Origin: Lachnoclostridium sp. UBA739
GTDB taxonomy: Bacteria > Bacillota_A > Clostridia > Lachnospirales > Lachnospiraceae
DNA: 23,290 nt
Direction: 5' to 3'
NCBI GenBank assembly: GCA_002297865.1
Contig: DBKX01000225.1
Coordinates: 1-23,290, forward strand
Position 1 is the first letter of the stretch. Each line of letters begins with the position of its first letter. Positions 14,956-22,981 of the stretch are shown here, one piece after another. The position numbers and the translations under genes were made by a program. The notes beneath the pieces are model-generated. The model was not told the DNA's origin. It did not search any database and saw only the letters and a program-made list of their open reading frames with translations.

Positions 14956-15363
14956 ATGAAAAAGGTAGTTGCGATGCTCCTGCTTGTTGTTGTAATGATG
15001 GCACTAGCAGGATGTAAAACGGAAACTGCCAAAGATAAAAAAATAAAGGACTTAGAGTTCACTGTTGTTGAAGAGGTAGATCAGCCAGAACAACTTAAAA
15101 AGATGATCGACGAAAAAAAGATGCAGCATATGAAACTTTCTTATAGTGATGGTGAGTATCTCTATGTTATTGTAGGATATGGAGAACAGAAGTCTGGTGG
15201 ATTCAGCATACAGGTTAATAAGTTTTATGAAACTGAGAATGCTATCTATATCGACACCACATTGTTGGGGCCTAATGCAAGTGATACAGTAACGCAAGCG
15301 CTTACGTACCCTTACGTTGTAATAAAAACTGAATATATTGATAAACCGATTGTTTATCAGTAG
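14956..15363 (+). CDS. PrcB_C-domain lipoprotein
   Basis: 135 aa from ATG 14956, preferred because AGGAGGT (14939-14945) is too close to the ATG at 14947. Lipoprotein signal peptide: MKK, hydrophobic stretch, lipobox LAGC at about residues 17-20. The mature part has the PrcB C-terminal pattern (LYVIVGYGEQKSGGFSIQV, then a TYPYVVIKTE-like ending), as in protease-complex-inhibitor-like proteins. Such domains occur as small secreted or lipid-anchored proteins; the partner is unknown. It lies immediately after the PEGA-domain gene, probably in the same transcript, and an intrinsic terminator follows. Confidence 0.82.
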   Translation: MKKVVAMLLLVVVMMALAGCKTETAKDKKIKDLEFTVVEEVDQPEQLKKMIDEKKMQHMKLSYSDGEYLYVIVGYGEQKSGGFSIQVNKFYETENAIYIDTTLLGPNASDTVTQALTYPYVVIKTEYIDKPIVYQ

Positions 15364-15367
15364 CAAG

Positions 15368-15412
15368 AAAGTCCATAGATATGAGCAATTATATTTATGG
15401 ACTTTTTGTTTT
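15368..15412 (+). terminator. Intrinsic terminator after the lipoprotein gene
   Basis: AAAGTCCATA (15368-15377) pairs perfectly with TATGGACTTT (15396-15405), followed by TTGTTTT. It begins 5 bp after the lipoprotein stop. Confidence 0.9.
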
Positions 15413-15492
15413 GATATGATTGCATTTTGCAAATCAATGTTTTATAGTAATACTAAATAGTATATAGTCTTTCAAGTTGAGGTAAAGGGTAC

Positions 15493-17169
15493 ATGAAAAA
15501 ACGACGTGTAATGGGGACGGCTTTTTTTATTATTTCCTTTTTATTAATCATCGTATATATTAGTAGGAATACTCACACAGAAGATGTATTCCTAGGTTCG
15601 AAGGAAATAACGGCTGAAACAGAGGGTTGGAATCTTTCATGCAATAGTGAAAGGAAAGGGGTTATCCAAATACCAGCGAAGTTGGAAGGGGATAAAGGGG
15701 AATCCGTTTCAATCATGAAACAGATTTCGTTTTTTAATAGGGAAGAACAATATCTGTGTTTTCGTTCTACACAGAATAAAGTCTGGGTTTATGTAGACGG
15801 TGAACTTGTATACACATATGGGGTAAATGGGACATATGCGTTAAGTAAGTCACCAGGAAGTGCATGGAATGTAGTGAAACTTTCTGGATTAAAGAATAGT
15901 TATAATGTAGAAATCTTACTAGAATCACCATATAAATTTTATTCAGGTAAAATTTCAACTGTTTACACAGGAACGAAGACTGCACTTTATACATACATTT
16001 TAAGGAAATATGTGCCTTATTTCTTTATAGGATTAGTAGTCATTTTAATTTCAATCTTCATATTTGGAAGTTACCTGATACTTAAAAATATGAAGATTGA
16101 ATGTGGCTTGTATCTTACATTGACTGTATTTCATCTAGGATTATGGTTTTTAGTGGATTCAACCCTGTCACAGTTTATGTTTCATACAGCATATTGTTTT
16201 TCACAGTTGGAGTGCCTGTTGGTTTTGACGTTTCCACTTGTATTGAGTTCCTACTTGTTATCACTTAGAGAGTTTACAGAAGATAATATAATGAAGTGGG
16301 CATTCCGAGCTTCTGCATGTAGTGTAATTGTGGAAACGGGACTAGTTTTGACAAGGACTTTAGACTACGTTGAAATGCTTCCAATCACTATCTTGTTGAA
16401 TAGTATTGTATTTATTGGTGTAATCAGTAATAGCTATAAAAGGTGGACGCGACAAAAAGGAATAAGTAATTTAAATTGGCACAACTTAGGGGTAGTGGTT
16501 ATGCTGATAACAGGAATCCATGATGTTTTGATTATCTGCTGTGATACACCGTTATCAGCAGGAAAATGGTTTCACGTTGGTGTACTCTTTTTCATATTAA
16601 TTATTTTTATGGGGTATGAAAGAGAGTTTGCAACGCTGCATCTTACACAGTTAGAGGATGAAAGGTTTAAGGTGCTTGCCTATACAGATGGGCTTACAGG
16701 ATTAGGAAATCGTGCAAGTTTTGAAGAAAGAATGGATTCGATTCGTTCAAATACTCGTGAAAGTGAGCCAGTTTGTCTTGTAATTATAGATATCAACAAT
16801 TTGAAGAGCATTAACGATACATTGGGACACAAGATGGGTGATAAGGCAATCAAACAAGTAGCAGGCTCCATTGAAACTGTGTTTACAAAGAATAGCTTCT
16901 GTTATCGGATTGGCGGCGATGAATTTTGCATTATTATTCATAAAATCCGCAGAAACAAGGCACAATACCTGATAGACAAATTAACCCATGACATTAGGAG
17001 TGCTTATTTTGTAGAAGGACTTTCTCTTTCTGTTGCTTGCGGATATGAGGTTTATGAGCCGTCAATGTCTGAGAGTATAGACGATGTATTTGTTAGAGCA
17101 GATAAGAAAATGTACGATTGTAAACAGGCTATGAAGAGCTCCTCAAAAAAATCTGTTGACAGAATTTAA
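15493..17169 (+). CDS. Membrane diguanylate cyclase (GGDEF), 7TM-type sensor
   Basis: 558 aa. A signal-anchor helix (6-24) precedes an extracytoplasmic beta-sandwich-like region (about 30-165, with VWVYVDGELVYTYG as in ligand-binding 7TMR-DISM sensors). Seven more hydrophobic segments span about 175-374. The GGDEF domain (about 395-550) starts DGLTGLGNR, has the metal-binding VIIDINNLKSINDTLGH and an intact active-site GGDEF at 474-478. It makes cyclic di-GMP from GTP. The RxxD inhibitory I-site expected before YRIGGDEF reads TKNS, so product inhibition by that site is unlikely. The ATG is preceded by GAGGTAAAGGG. The end of the gene overlaps the veg promoter. Confidence 0.93.
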   Translation: MKKRRVMGTAFFIISFLLIIVYISRNTHTEDVFLGSKEITAETEGWNLSCNSERKGVIQIPAKLEGDKGESVSIMKQISFFNREEQYLCFRSTQNKVWVYVDGELVYTYGVNGTYALSKSPGSAWNVVKLSGLKNSYNVEILLESPYKFYSGKISTVYTGTKTALYTYILRKYVPYFFIGLVVILISIFIFGSYLILKNMKIECGLYLTLTVFHLGLWFLVDSTLSQFMFHTAYCFSQLECLLVLTFPLVLSSYLLSLREFTEDNIMKWAFRASACSVIVETGLVLTRTLDYVEMLPITILLNSIVFIGVISNSYKRWTRQKGISNLNWHNLGVVVMLITGIHDVLIICCDTPLSAGKWFHVGVLFFILIIFMGYEREFATLHLTQLEDERFKVLAYTDGLTGLGNRASFEERMDSIRSNTRESEPVCLVIIDINNLKSINDTLGHKMGDKAIKQVAGSIETVFTKNSFCYRIGGDEFCIIIHKIRRNKAQYLIDKLTHDIRSAYFVEGLSLSVACGYEVYEPSMSESIDDVFVRADKKMYDCKQAMKSSSKKSVDRI

Positions 17170-17184
17170 CACTTGTACTATAAT
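17156..17184 (+). promoter_or_regulatory. Full-consensus sigma-A promoter of veg
   Basis: TTGACA (17156-17161), exactly 17 bp, TATAAT (17179-17184): a match at all 12 positions with optimal spacing. It overlaps the last codons and stop of the diguanylate cyclase gene. The Bacillus veg promoter is also exceptionally strong. Confidence 0.92.
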
Positions 17185-17247
17185 TAGCTAGAATATTTAT
17201 ATTTAAAAGTAACCGATGTTTGCATTCATATATGTTGGAGGTTAGTA

Positions 17248-17490
17248 ATGAGACAATTGGATTTAAAAACTGTGCGTCGCGCTGTTGACAACCATGTAGG
17301 AAGCAGAGTTCGAATTCGTTCGAATCGAGGTCGACACAGAATTGAAGTAGCAGAAGGTATTATTTCAGGAACATATCCTAGTATTTTTACTATACAGCTT
17401 GTAGATTGTGCTGACGAAGGTACGAAAACTATGTCAGTAAGTTACGCTGACATATTAACAAAAGAAGTTCAATTAATGTTATGTAGTTAA
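17248..17490 (+). CDS. veg: Veg family protein
   Basis: 80 aa, close to the normal Veg length (about 86). Conserved features are the start LKTVRRAVDNHVGSRV, the basic RSNRGRHRIEVAEGII and YPSIFTIQL. Small, basic and probably cytoplasmic. In B. subtilis Veg promotes biofilm formation through interaction with regulators and is very highly transcribed. GGAGGT lies 7 nt before the ATG, and the leader from the consensus promoter is about 55 nt. A terminator follows the stop, so veg is a single-gene transcript. ispE is nearby but on the opposite strand, whereas in Bacillus veg lies just upstream of ispE. Confidence 0.93.
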   Translation: MRQLDLKTVRRAVDNHVGSRVRIRSNRGRHRIEVAEGIISGTYPSIFTIQLVDCADEGTKTMSVSYADILTKEVQLMLCS

Positions 17491-17499
17491 TTTGTAATA

Positions 17500-17551
17500 A
17501 ATCCCCCCTTGCATGAATATTTATAGTATATAAGGCAAGGAGGGATTTTTT
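17500..17551 (+). terminator. Intrinsic terminator of veg, overlapping the sipL ribosome binding site
   Basis: AATCCCCCCTTGC (17500-17512) pairs with GCAAGGAGGGATT (17535-17547) with one mismatch, followed by T6 (17546-17551). The right arm contains AAGGAGGG (17537-17544), the Shine-Dalgarno for the GTG at 17552. Confidence 0.92.
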
Positions 17552-19117
17552 GTGGAATTGGTAAAGAGAAACGTCCATATGAATAAATTGAAGTGCAAAA
17601 CCAACGTGCAATTGACTATGGACGACGATTTCAATGTGCCAGATGTGAAACCGGACATTGAACAGATAATCAAGGACCAGGCAACGATTGTAATGCACGA
17701 CGTAAAAGCGATGAACGGCAAGGTTGCAGTAAAGGGCTCACTTCTATTTAATATTTTATATATCAGTGACGGCTCTGTAAAACCAATACATAATATTACC
17801 GGTGAGTTACCATTTGAAGAAATGATTAATATGGATGAAACATGTGCAGATGATGTTGTTGCTGTAAAATGGGATATTGAGGACTTAACGACTAGCCTTA
17901 TTAATTCCCGTAAAATCAGCGTGAAAACAATTGTTGCATTTACTTTTGTTTCAGAGGATAGTTATGATGAAGAAACAGCAGTTTCCATTAATGCAGATCA
18001 TAACTGTCAAAAGAGATATAAGAGTTTGAATATTACTCAGCTTATGACTAATAAGAAAGATACAGTTCGAATTAAGGATGAGATACATATTCCGAATGGA
18101 AAGAAAAATGTTTATGAAATTCTCTATGATGAAATGGATATTCGGGAGTTAGATACAAGAGTGTTAGAGGATAAGATTAACATTCGTGGGACACTTCTTG
18201 TATTTATTCTCTATTCAGGAGATAGTGATGAACAGATGCCGCAATATTTTGAAACAGAAGTACCATTTAACAGTATGGTAGACTGCAACGGATGTCGTGA
18301 TGACATGATTTCCAATATTACAGTGAACATGGCTGGTTCAGACTTACAGATTAAGTCAGATGATGATGGAGAAGAACGAGTTATTAGTTGTGACGTGGTT
18401 TTGGAACTGGATATGAAGGTTTATGAAGACGAAGAACTGGAGATTCTAAGTGACTGTTATTCCACTGCCGAAGAGCTGATTCCTACTACTAAGATGGCTT
18501 ATTTTGAGCAGCTCCTTGGAAAAAACAATAGCAAGGTTCGTGTAACAGACCGAATCAATGTGGGTTCAGGTCAGCCAAGTATTTTGCAGATTTGTAATGC
18601 AAGTGGAAATGTACGAATTGATGATGAAGTGCTTGTTGAGGGTGGCGTAGAAGTAGAAGGCGTAGTGGATGTTCAGATTCTCTATGTTTCGGAAGATGAC
18701 AGTAAACCAATCGGTGCAGCAAAAGGTGTCATTCCGTTCAATCAGTTTGTTGAGATAAAAGGCTTAGATGAGAACTGTCTGTATCAGATTACTCCAAGTG
18801 TAGAGCAGATTAGTGTTATTATGCTTGATAGTGAAGAGGTAGAAATTAAAGCTGCGCTTAATCTGGATACCATTGCATTTATGAAGTTAAATGAGTCCAT
18901 TATAGTTGGCATCGAAGAACGACCTTGTAATTTGGAAAAGTTGCAAGATATGCCAAGTATGGTTGGATACATAGTGAAACCTGGGGATAGTTTGTGGAGC
19001 ATTGCAAAACAGTTTCAGACTACTGTGGATAGTATCATGTCAATGAATAGTCTTGAATCAGACATGATTCGACCAGGTGATAAGTTGCTGCTCATTAAAC
19101 AGGTGGATTCGATATAA
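17552..19117 (+). CDS. sipL: SipL-like DUF3794/LysM spore morphogenesis protein
   Basis: 521 aa, very close to C. difficile SipL. It starts at GTG 17552, 7 nt after AAGGAGGG. It contains repeated DUF3794-type beta-rich modules (about 10-150, 165-300 and 330-455), the first with the acidic FNVPDVKPDIEQI segment that recurs in this family. A C-terminal LysM domain (about 471-515: YIVKPGDSLWSIAKQF to IRPGDKLLLIK) closes it. In C. difficile SipL binds SpoIVA through its LysM domain and is needed to anchor the coat on the forespore; it stands in for Bacillus SpoVID. Mother-cell (sigma-E) expression would be expected, but I see no good sigma-E promoter in the 60 bp upstream, which is filled by the veg terminator. 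Confidence 0.9.
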   Translation: MELVKRNVHMNKLKCKTNVQLTMDDDFNVPDVKPDIEQIIKDQATIVMHDVKAMNGKVAVKGSLLFNILYISDGSVKPIHNITGELPFEEMINMDETCADDVVAVKWDIEDLTTSLINSRKISVKTIVAFTFVSEDSYDEETAVSINADHNCQKRYKSLNITQLMTNKKDTVRIKDEIHIPNGKKNVYEILYDEMDIRELDTRVLEDKINIRGTLLVFILYSGDSDEQMPQYFETEVPFNSMVDCNGCRDDMISNITVNMAGSDLQIKSDDDGEERVISCDVVLELDMKVYEDEELEILSDCYSTAEELIPTTKMAYFEQLLGKNNSKVRVTDRINVGSGQPSILQICNASGNVRIDDEVLVEGGVEVEGVVDVQILYVSEDDSKPIGAAKGVIPFNQFVEIKGLDENCLYQITPSVEQISVIMLDSEEVEIKAALNLDTIAFMKLNESIIVGIEERPCNLEKLQDMPSMVGYIVKPGDSLWSIAKQFQTTVDSIMSMNSLESDMIRPGDKLLLIKQVDSI

Positions 19118-19120
19118 GAA

Positions 19121-19156
19121 AAAGCGAGTGCTCTCTTAAAAAGAGGTACTCGCTTT
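19121..19156. terminator. Bidirectional terminator between sipL and the GntR gene
   Basis: AAAGCGAGT (19121-19129) pairs with ACTCGCTTT (19148-19156), extended by a few inner pairs. On the minus strand it is followed by T5, giving a good terminator for the GntR gene. On the plus strand the tail is TTTAAAAA, weaker. The genes converge here. Confidence 0.85.
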
Positions 19157-19164
19157 AAAAATGC

Positions 19165-19848
19165 TTAATCAGCTTCTGCTATGTCTTCAATCTTTTGACT
19201 TACGTACATAACCTGATTGTAGATATGCTCTTTGATGTGATGTCTTGCTGAAGTAACGTCATGATTTCGAATATCTAGCTCGATTTGTTTGTGTTCTTGT
19301 AAAAGTTTATTATGATAACTCTCTTCTTTTAAATATTCAAGGCGATAGCGATACATCTGTTCACGAAGATTATTTAAAAGCTGAATGAGTCGCTGGTTTC
19401 CAGTAGATTCAAAGATGATATCATGGAATGTTACATCTTTTTCTGCGAGAGCCTTAATATCATTAGCATCACAGGCATCTTCAAAGTCCTTTAATGCATC
19501 ATGTAAGTTTTCTAATTCTTTTCCTGTTATACGCGTACAAGCAAGCTCTACCGCAAGTTCCTCGAGAGAACATCGTACCTCTAATACATCTTCTAAATCT
19601 TGTTTTGTAATTTGCGCAACTGCGGCTCCACGACGAGGAATCATAACGACTAACCCTTCTAATTCCAGCATGCGAATTGCTTCACGAATTGGAGTACGGC
19701 TTACGCCTAGTCGTTTTGCAAGCTTTATTTCCATTAAACGTTCCCCTGGTTTTAGTTCACCACGCAGAATAGCTTGTCTCAACGTATTAAATACTACATC
19801 ACGGAGCGGTAGATATTCATTCATTTCTATCTGTAGTTGATCGTCCAT
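19165..19848 (-). CDS. GntR-family regulator, FadR subfamily (FCD domain)
   Basis: 227 aa. N-terminal winged helix-turn-helix (about 14-80): VVFNTLRQAILRGELKPGERLMEIKLAKRLGVSRTPIREAIRMLELEGLV is the standard GntR signature. The C-terminal all-helical FCD domain (about 85-215) has the metal/ligand-binding pattern FHDIIFESTGN and a His-rich C-terminal helix (ARHHIKEHIYN). FCD regulators respond to small carboxylic acids; the ligand here is unknown. Starts at ATG with GGGAGG 6 nt before. It lies 15 bp downstream of ispE on the same strand, so it is cotranscribed with ispE, an order often seen in Lachnospiraceae (recalled, not searched). Confidence 0.94.
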   Translation of the reverse strand: MDDQLQIEMNEYLPLRDVVFNTLRQAILRGELKPGERLMEIKLAKRLGVSRTPIREAIRMLELEGLVVMIPRRGAAVAQITKQDLEDVLEVRCSLEELAVELACTRITGKELENLHDALKDFEDACDANDIKALAEKDVTFHDIIFESTGNQRLIQLLNNLREQMYRYRLEYLKEESYHNKLLQEHKQIELDIRNHDVTSARHHIKEHIYNQVMYVSQKIEDIAEAD

Positions 19849-19863
19849 AGTATCCTCCCTTTG

Positions 19864-20739
19864 TCACGAGTTGTTAATTGGTTTGGTGACATATGTTCTG
19901 TATGATGGATAGTTTGTCTTAAAAAATGTCGCAGCTTGGTTTATTTTTTCTTCATCGTCATAAATACCAAATACAGTTGGTCCGCTTCCACTCATAAGAG
20001 AAGAAATAGCACCATTTTGAATCATTAATTTTTTAATGGAAGAAATTACAGGATAGTTATTTTCTGTAACGAATTCCAAAACATTGCCCATTTTTTGTGA
20101 CATGGTCTCTAAATTTCCAGCACTAATTGCGGATACAATACCGTCAATGTCTGGATGACTCTTTAGTTCATTTATCTTTAAGTGTTCATATACAAATTTT
20201 GTTGATACATAGATTGGTGGCTTTACGATTAAAATGTAACAAGGCATAAGTGGTTTGATTGGTGTCAGTATTTCACCAATTCCCTCACACAGAGCGGTTC
20301 CTTTTAGAATACAGTATGGAACATCAGCTCCTAATGTTACAGCCCGTTTCATCAAATCTTCTTTACTAAGGTTTAATGAGTACATTGTATTGATTAACTC
20401 AAGGGTAGTTGCAGCATCAGTGCTTCCACCTGCCATACCAGCAGCTACAGGAATATGTTTTTCTAACTTGATGGATAATCCATCTGAAAGTCCAAATTCA
20501 TCTTTCAATAGCTTTGCTGCTTTGTATACAATATTATTCTCGTTGGTTGGCAGGAAATTCAGATTCGTTTCAAGAACAATACCGGAAGAATTTTTATGTC
20601 TTGTGATTGTGATACGGTCGTAAAGAGAGACTGTTTGCATAATCATCTTTACTTCATGATATCCATCGTTTCTTTTCCTGAGTACATCTAGTCCAATATT
20701 GATTTTTCCATATGCTTTTCCTTGTAAAGTTGTAATCAT
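19864..20739 (-). CDS. ispE: 4-diphosphocytidyl-2-C-methyl-D-erythritol kinase
   Basis: 291 aa, normal length. A GHMP kinase with three motifs: KINIGLDVLRKRNDGYHEV near the start, the ATP-binding glycine loop PVAAGMAGGSTDAA (97-110), and the C-terminal SLMSGSGPTVFGIY. It phosphorylates the 2-hydroxyl of CDP-methylerythritol in the MEP isoprenoid pathway. The ATG follows AGAGGATG on the minus strand. Upstream is a sigma-A promoter (20776-20804), giving an ispE-gntR operon. It is divergent from spoIIR. Confidence 0.96.
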   Translation of the reverse strand: MITTLQGKAYGKINIGLDVLRKRNDGYHEVKMIMQTVSLYDRITITRHKNSSGIVLETNLNFLPTNENNIVYKAAKLLKDEFGLSDGLSIKLEKHIPVAAGMAGGSTDAATTLELINTMYSLNLSKEDLMKRAVTLGADVPYCILKGTALCEGIGEILTPIKPLMPCYILIVKPPIYVSTKFVYEHLKINELKSHPDIDGIVSAISAGNLETMSQKMGNVLEFVTENNYPVISSIKKLMIQNGAISSLMSGSGPTVFGIYDDEEKINQAATFFKTNYPSYRTYVTKPINNS

Positions 20740-20775
20740 AGTACATCCTCTAATCTACACGTTTTTTGTATACAC

Positions 20776-20804
20776 ATTATACAGTGAAAATGATTTTTTT
20801 GCAA
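20776..20804 (-). promoter_or_regulatory. Sigma-A promoter of ispE-gntR
   Basis: Minus strand: -35 TTGCAA (plus 20799-20804), 17-bp spacer, -10 TATAAT (plus 20776-20781), about 37 bp before the ispE ATG. Confidence 0.75.
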
Positions 20805-20842
20805 CTAAGGAAGTAAAAGGATGAGTTTTCTTGTATTGACAA

Positions 20843-20872
20843 GTATAATTTTATCTAGACTTGGCAATCCTC
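20843..20872 (+). promoter_or_regulatory. Sigma-F-like promoter of spoIIR
   Basis: GTATA (20843-20847), 15-bp spacer, GGCAATCCTC (20863-20872). This resembles the Bacillus sigma-F consensus (GYATA, then GGNNANAHTR) in the -35 and in the GG, A and T of the -10, with two mismatches. spoIIR is a classic sigma-F target. A TTGACA at 20837-20842 lacks a -10 at proper spacing. Confidence 0.65.
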
Positions 20873-20901
20873 TAGTTACAAAGTAATTGGAGGAAAAGAT
20901 T

Positions 20902-21567
20902 ATGAAAAAGACGAAAAAGAGTAACAAATACCGTTATGTCATACTATTATGTATGTGTATCGCTGGTTTTTTATATACAATCTTACATAGCGAGGCAAAT
21001 ACGAATATACAGCAAGGAATTGCAAAAGAGATTATTAGATTTCATGTGGTTGCCAATAGCGATGCAAATGTAGATCAGGAAGTAAAACTGGTAGTAAAAG
21101 ACCAGGTTGTTCATTACATGCAGGGAAAATTAGCAGGAGCCAAGACAAAAAAAGAGGCTAAACACATTATGAAGAAAGAGATACCACAGATGAAACATAT
21201 AGCGCAGAAAACTCTTAGAAAAGAGGGATATGACTATTCCTGTGATGTTGTGTATCATCAAAGAGAATTTCCTATTAAGATATATGGAGATTTGACGTTT
21301 CCAGCAGGAAAGTACGAAGCGTTAGATGTTGTGCTTGGTAATGGGAAAGGAAAAAACTGGTGGTGCGTAATGTTTCCAAGTTTATGTTTTGTGGATGGAA
21401 CTTATTCAATTGTGCCTGATAAATCTAAGGAGAAATTACAGAATGTATTGACTAAGGAAGAGTATGAGACGATATCAGAAAATGAGACATTAAAGATTCA
21501 ATATGCTTTTAAGGTAAAAGAGTGGTGGAACAGTGCGAAGGAACAAATCTTGAAAATAGTTGAATAA
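20902..21567 (+). CDS. spoIIR: Stage II sporulation protein R
   Basis: 221 aa from ATG 20902 after GGAGGAAAAGATT; the TTG at 20887 overlaps the Shine-Dalgarno. One N-terminal hydrophobic segment (about 12-28) acts as signal or anchor. The SpoIIR domain follows, with the conserved IIRFHVVANSDANVDQEVKL, then KIYGDLTFPAGKYEALDVVLGNGKGKNWWCVMFPSLCFVD. In Bacillus it is made in the forespore under sigma-F and secreted into the intermembrane space, where it triggers SpoIIGA to process pro-sigma-E. The match is strong and complete. murI follows after 49 bp on the same strand. Confidence 0.96.
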   Translation: MKKTKKSNKYRYVILLCMCIAGFLYTILHSEANTNIQQGIAKEIIRFHVVANSDANVDQEVKLVVKDQVVHYMQGKLAGAKTKKEAKHIMKKEIPQMKHIAQKTLRKEGYDYSCDVVYHQREFPIKIYGDLTFPAGKYEALDVVLGNGKGKNWWCVMFPSLCFVDGTYSIVPDKSKEKLQNVLTKEEYETISENETLKIQYAFKVKEWWNSAKEQILKIVE

Positions 21568-21616
21568 TTCAATTGGAAAGAGTAGAATGAAGGAAAACTT
21601 ATTAGGAGGTTTTTTT

Positions 21617-22423
21617 ATGTCACTAGATGCACCAATTGGGGTTTTTGATTCAGGAGTTGGTGGACTGACTGTTGCAAGAGAACTTATGAGACAGATGCCT
21701 CAGGAACAGATTATCTATTTTGGAGATACTGCGAGGGTTCCATATGGTAGCAAGTCAAAAGAAACAGTTATTTCCTTTTCAAGACAGATTACAAAGTTCC
21801 TATTAACGAAAGATGTGAAGGCAATTGTAATTGCTTGTAATACAGCAAGTTCGTTTGCATTAGAAACTATTCGTAATGAGTTATCCATACCTGTTATCGG
21901 TGTAATTAGACCGGGAGCAGTTGCAGCAGCCCAGGCTACACAGAATGGACGAATTGGCGTTATTGCCACACAAGGCACGATTAATAGCGGAATTTACACA
22001 CGAACATTAACAGAGATGAATTCTGAGCTTCAAGTTTTTGAAAAGGCTTGCCCTTTATTTGTGCCATTAGTAGAAGAGGGATGGCTTTATGATTCTGTTA
22101 CAATAGAGATTGCAGAACGATATTTGAATGAACTTCAAGGTTATGATGTTGATTCACTTGTATTAGGCTGTACACATTATCCATTGCTTAGTCATACAAT
22201 TCAGAAAGTAATGGGACCTGACGTAACATTAGTGAATCCAGCATTTGAAACTGCGAAGTACACTAAGGATGTACTTTTAAAGAATGGGCTAGAGTGTTCC
22301 ACACAAATGCCAAATCACAAGTTTTATGTAAGTGATGGTGCGGAGAAATTTAAATCGTTTGCTAATACGATCTTACCTTGTGAAGTAGAGGAAGCTAAGG
22401 GAATCGATATTGAACAATATTAG
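21617..22423 (+). CDS. murI: Glutamate racemase
   Basis: 268 aa from ATG 21617, which follows AGGAGGT; the longer frame from 21560 overlaps spoIIR and lacks a ribosome site. The cofactor-independent racemase motifs are complete: GVFDSGVGGLTVARE at the start, FGDTARVPYGSKS, catalytic Cys74 in IACNTASS, and catalytic Cys185 with His187 in LGCTHYPLL. It interconverts L- and D-glutamate to supply D-Glu for peptidoglycan. Possibly read through from spoIIR, though a vegetative promoter must exist for an essential step; none is obvious in the 49-bp gap. Confidence 0.97.
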   Translation: MSLDAPIGVFDSGVGGLTVARELMRQMPQEQIIYFGDTARVPYGSKSKETVISFSRQITKFLLTKDVKAIVIACNTASSFALETIRNELSIPVIGVIRPGAVAAAQATQNGRIGVIATQGTINSGIYTRTLTEMNSELQVFEKACPLFVPLVEEGWLYDSVTIEIAERYLNELQGYDVDSLVLGCTHYPLLSHTIQKVMGPDVTLVNPAFETAKYTKDVLLKNGLECSTQMPNHKFYVSDGAEKFKSFANTILPCEVEEAKGIDIEQY

Positions 22424-22440
22424 AATTGAATGAGGATATT

Positions 22441-22887
22441 ATGACAAAGGATGTTTTAATTTCAATTAAGGGATTACAATTTGAATCAGGTAGCGATGAA
22501 GCAGTAGAAATGATTGCTCCTGGAGAATATTATTTCCGTAACGGAAAGCATTATGCACGATATGAAGAAGTCATGGAAGAGGCAGAGGGAGACCATGACA
22601 TTTCGATGAATACGGTAAAGATATCAAGAGATCAAGTTGAGATTATGAAAAAAGGTGGTTCAAATGTGCATATGGTCTTTGCAGTAGATCAGAAAAATGT
22701 AACATTTTATACTACGCCATTTGGACAGCTCCAGATTGGGATTTTTACCAATTATATCAATGTAGAAGAAAAGGAAGATGTAATTGAGGTTAAACTAAAG
22801 TATGATTTAGAAATTAACCAGTCATTTGTTTCAAATTGTGAAATTACAATGTATATTATGGCGAAAGACTCAAGAATCAACTTATAA
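22441..22887 (+). CDS. DUF1934 family beta-barrel protein
   Basis: 148 aa from ATG 22441 with GAGG 5 nt upstream; it begins 17 bp after the murI stop, so it is in the same operon. The sequence is that of a small lipocalin-like beta barrel of the DUF1934/YwiB family: VLISIKGLQFE at the start, YYFRNGKHYARYEE, FYTTPFGQLQIGIFTN, then KLKYDLEINQSFVSNCEITMYI near the end. There is no signal peptide, so it is cytoplasmic. Function is not established. YwiB lies next to argS in Bacillus, so an argS-like gene may follow beyond the window (inference). Confidence 0.88.
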   Translation: MTKDVLISIKGLQFESGSDEAVEMIAPGEYYFRNGKHYARYEEVMEEAEGDHDISMNTVKISRDQVEIMKKGGSNVHMVFAVDQKNVTFYTTPFGQLQIGIFTNYINVEEKEDVIEVKLKYDLEINQSFVSNCEITMYIMAKDSRINL

Positions 22888-22893
22888 AGTTTA

Positions 22894-22973
22894 GTTTCTT
22901 ACATCTCATGGTTCAATTATTACATGTACTTGAAAAAATGTAATGTATGATGTACAATGAGGATGTGAGAAAC
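22894..22973 (+). repeat. Long imperfect hairpin after the DUF1934 gene
   Basis: Outer arms 22894-22909 (GTTTCTTACATCTCAT) and 22957-22973 pair over 16 positions with one G-T and one bulged base. Inside, ATTACAT (22919-22925) pairs perfectly with ATGTAAT (22938-22944). There is no T-run after it, so it is not a standard terminator. It could be a small mobile inverted-repeat element or a structured RNA end. No target-site duplication was recognised. Confidence 0.6.
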
Positions 22974-22981
22974 AATTCACT

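Noticed and set aside
19385..19840. 151-codon plus-strand open frame opposite the GntR gene
   Set aside because: Ser/Arg-rich antisense shadow of a well-conserved gene, with no ribosome site.
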